Virus record (IMG/VR): IMGVR_UViG_3300027896_004242
Location: 1 to 21,969 of that record
Direction: 5' to 3' (one strand)
DNA from: a virus
Length of the DNA stretch: 21,969 nucleotides
Positions 21,959 to 21,969 of the stretch are shown piece after piece. Both the position numbers and the translations under genes were made by a program. A model generated the notes under the pieces. That model did no database searches. It had not been told where the DNA came from and saw only the letters and a list, made by a program, of their open reading frames with translations. The stretch's first letter is position 1; the number at the start of each line of letters is the position of its first letter.

Positions 21959-21969
21959 TTATCATATTG
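21931..21969. repeat. Perfect 16-bp inverted repeat flush with window end
   Basis: Arms 21931-21946 (CAATATGATAACCAAT) and 21954-21969 are exact reverse complements with a 7-nt loop. The second arm ends at the last base and carries the stop that breaks the last reading frame. A contig-end fold-back artefact is likelier than a genomic hairpin. Confidence 0.8.

Overview
The window is a strongly AT-rich segment of a large T4-like (myovirus-type) bacteriophage genome. Every gene I can support lies on the minus strand, so transcription runs from high to low coordinates. The assignment rests on a block of T4-type replication and recombination proteins: a DnaB/gp41-like helicase, an RNase H/flap-type 5' nuclease, a UvsX/RecA-like recombinase and a gp32-like ssDNA-binding protein. 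Next to it is a block of virion-type proteins. The host is probably a member of the Bacteroidota. Most starts have an A/T-rich leader with no Shine-Dalgarno sequence, the gp32 gene has a TTG-N20-TATATTTG promoter of the Bacteroides type, and gp32 ends in an SSB-like DDLPF tip. The host assignment is inference. No stretch longer than about 120 bases lacks a gene, and I saw no tRNA, rRNA or CRISPR array.

Layout from low to high coordinates. (1) 1-7083, DNA metabolism: helicase (runs off the left edge), a 204-aa protein with an internal duplication, the 5' nuclease, a free-standing GIY-YIG homing endonuclease, uvsX and gene 32. Intrinsic terminators follow uvsX and gene 32, and a nested stem-loop lies before the helicase gene. 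(2) 7222-12225, virion proteins: a 513-aa beta-rich structural protein, a 641-aa acidic protein with a DUF5661-like segment, a 148-aa HExxH metalloprotease, a 265-aa proline-rich/coiled-coil protein and a 61-aa protein. Three of these share a short N-terminal leader ending in (L/I)NE, which looks like a T4-type prohead-protease processing signal. (3) 12264-12923, an unknown 219-aa protein. (4) 12910-17762, a nucleotide-heptose cassette: HldD epimerase, RfaE2 adenylyltransferase, a HAD phosphatase fused to a GIY-YIG/NUMOD3 homing nuclease, a 72-aa protein, a cupin and an RfaE1 kinase. A complete TnpB gene sits between rfaE2 and hldD. (5) 17785-21958, a glycan-decoration module: a TylF-like O-methyltransferase, two further methyltransferases, a GT9-like (heptosyltransferase-like) protein, a GT8-like glycosyltransferase, a sugar formyltransferase and a truncated gene at the right edge.

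Regions 4 and 5 read as one tightly packed unit with many 4-bp ATGA overlaps and no internal terminator. The inferred logic is that the phage kinase, a phosphatase (possibly the HAD domain), the adenylyltransferase and the epimerase make ADP-heptose. The GT9-like and GT8-like enzymes would build a glycan from it and other sugars, and the methyl- and formyltransferases would cap or vary it. The target could be host surface glycan, a virion protein or phage DNA. GmhA (sedoheptulose-7-phosphate isomerase) and a classical GmhB are not in the window.

The right end carries a perfect 16-bp inverted repeat flush with the last base, and it breaks the last reading frame. This is more likely a contig-end fold-back than biology.
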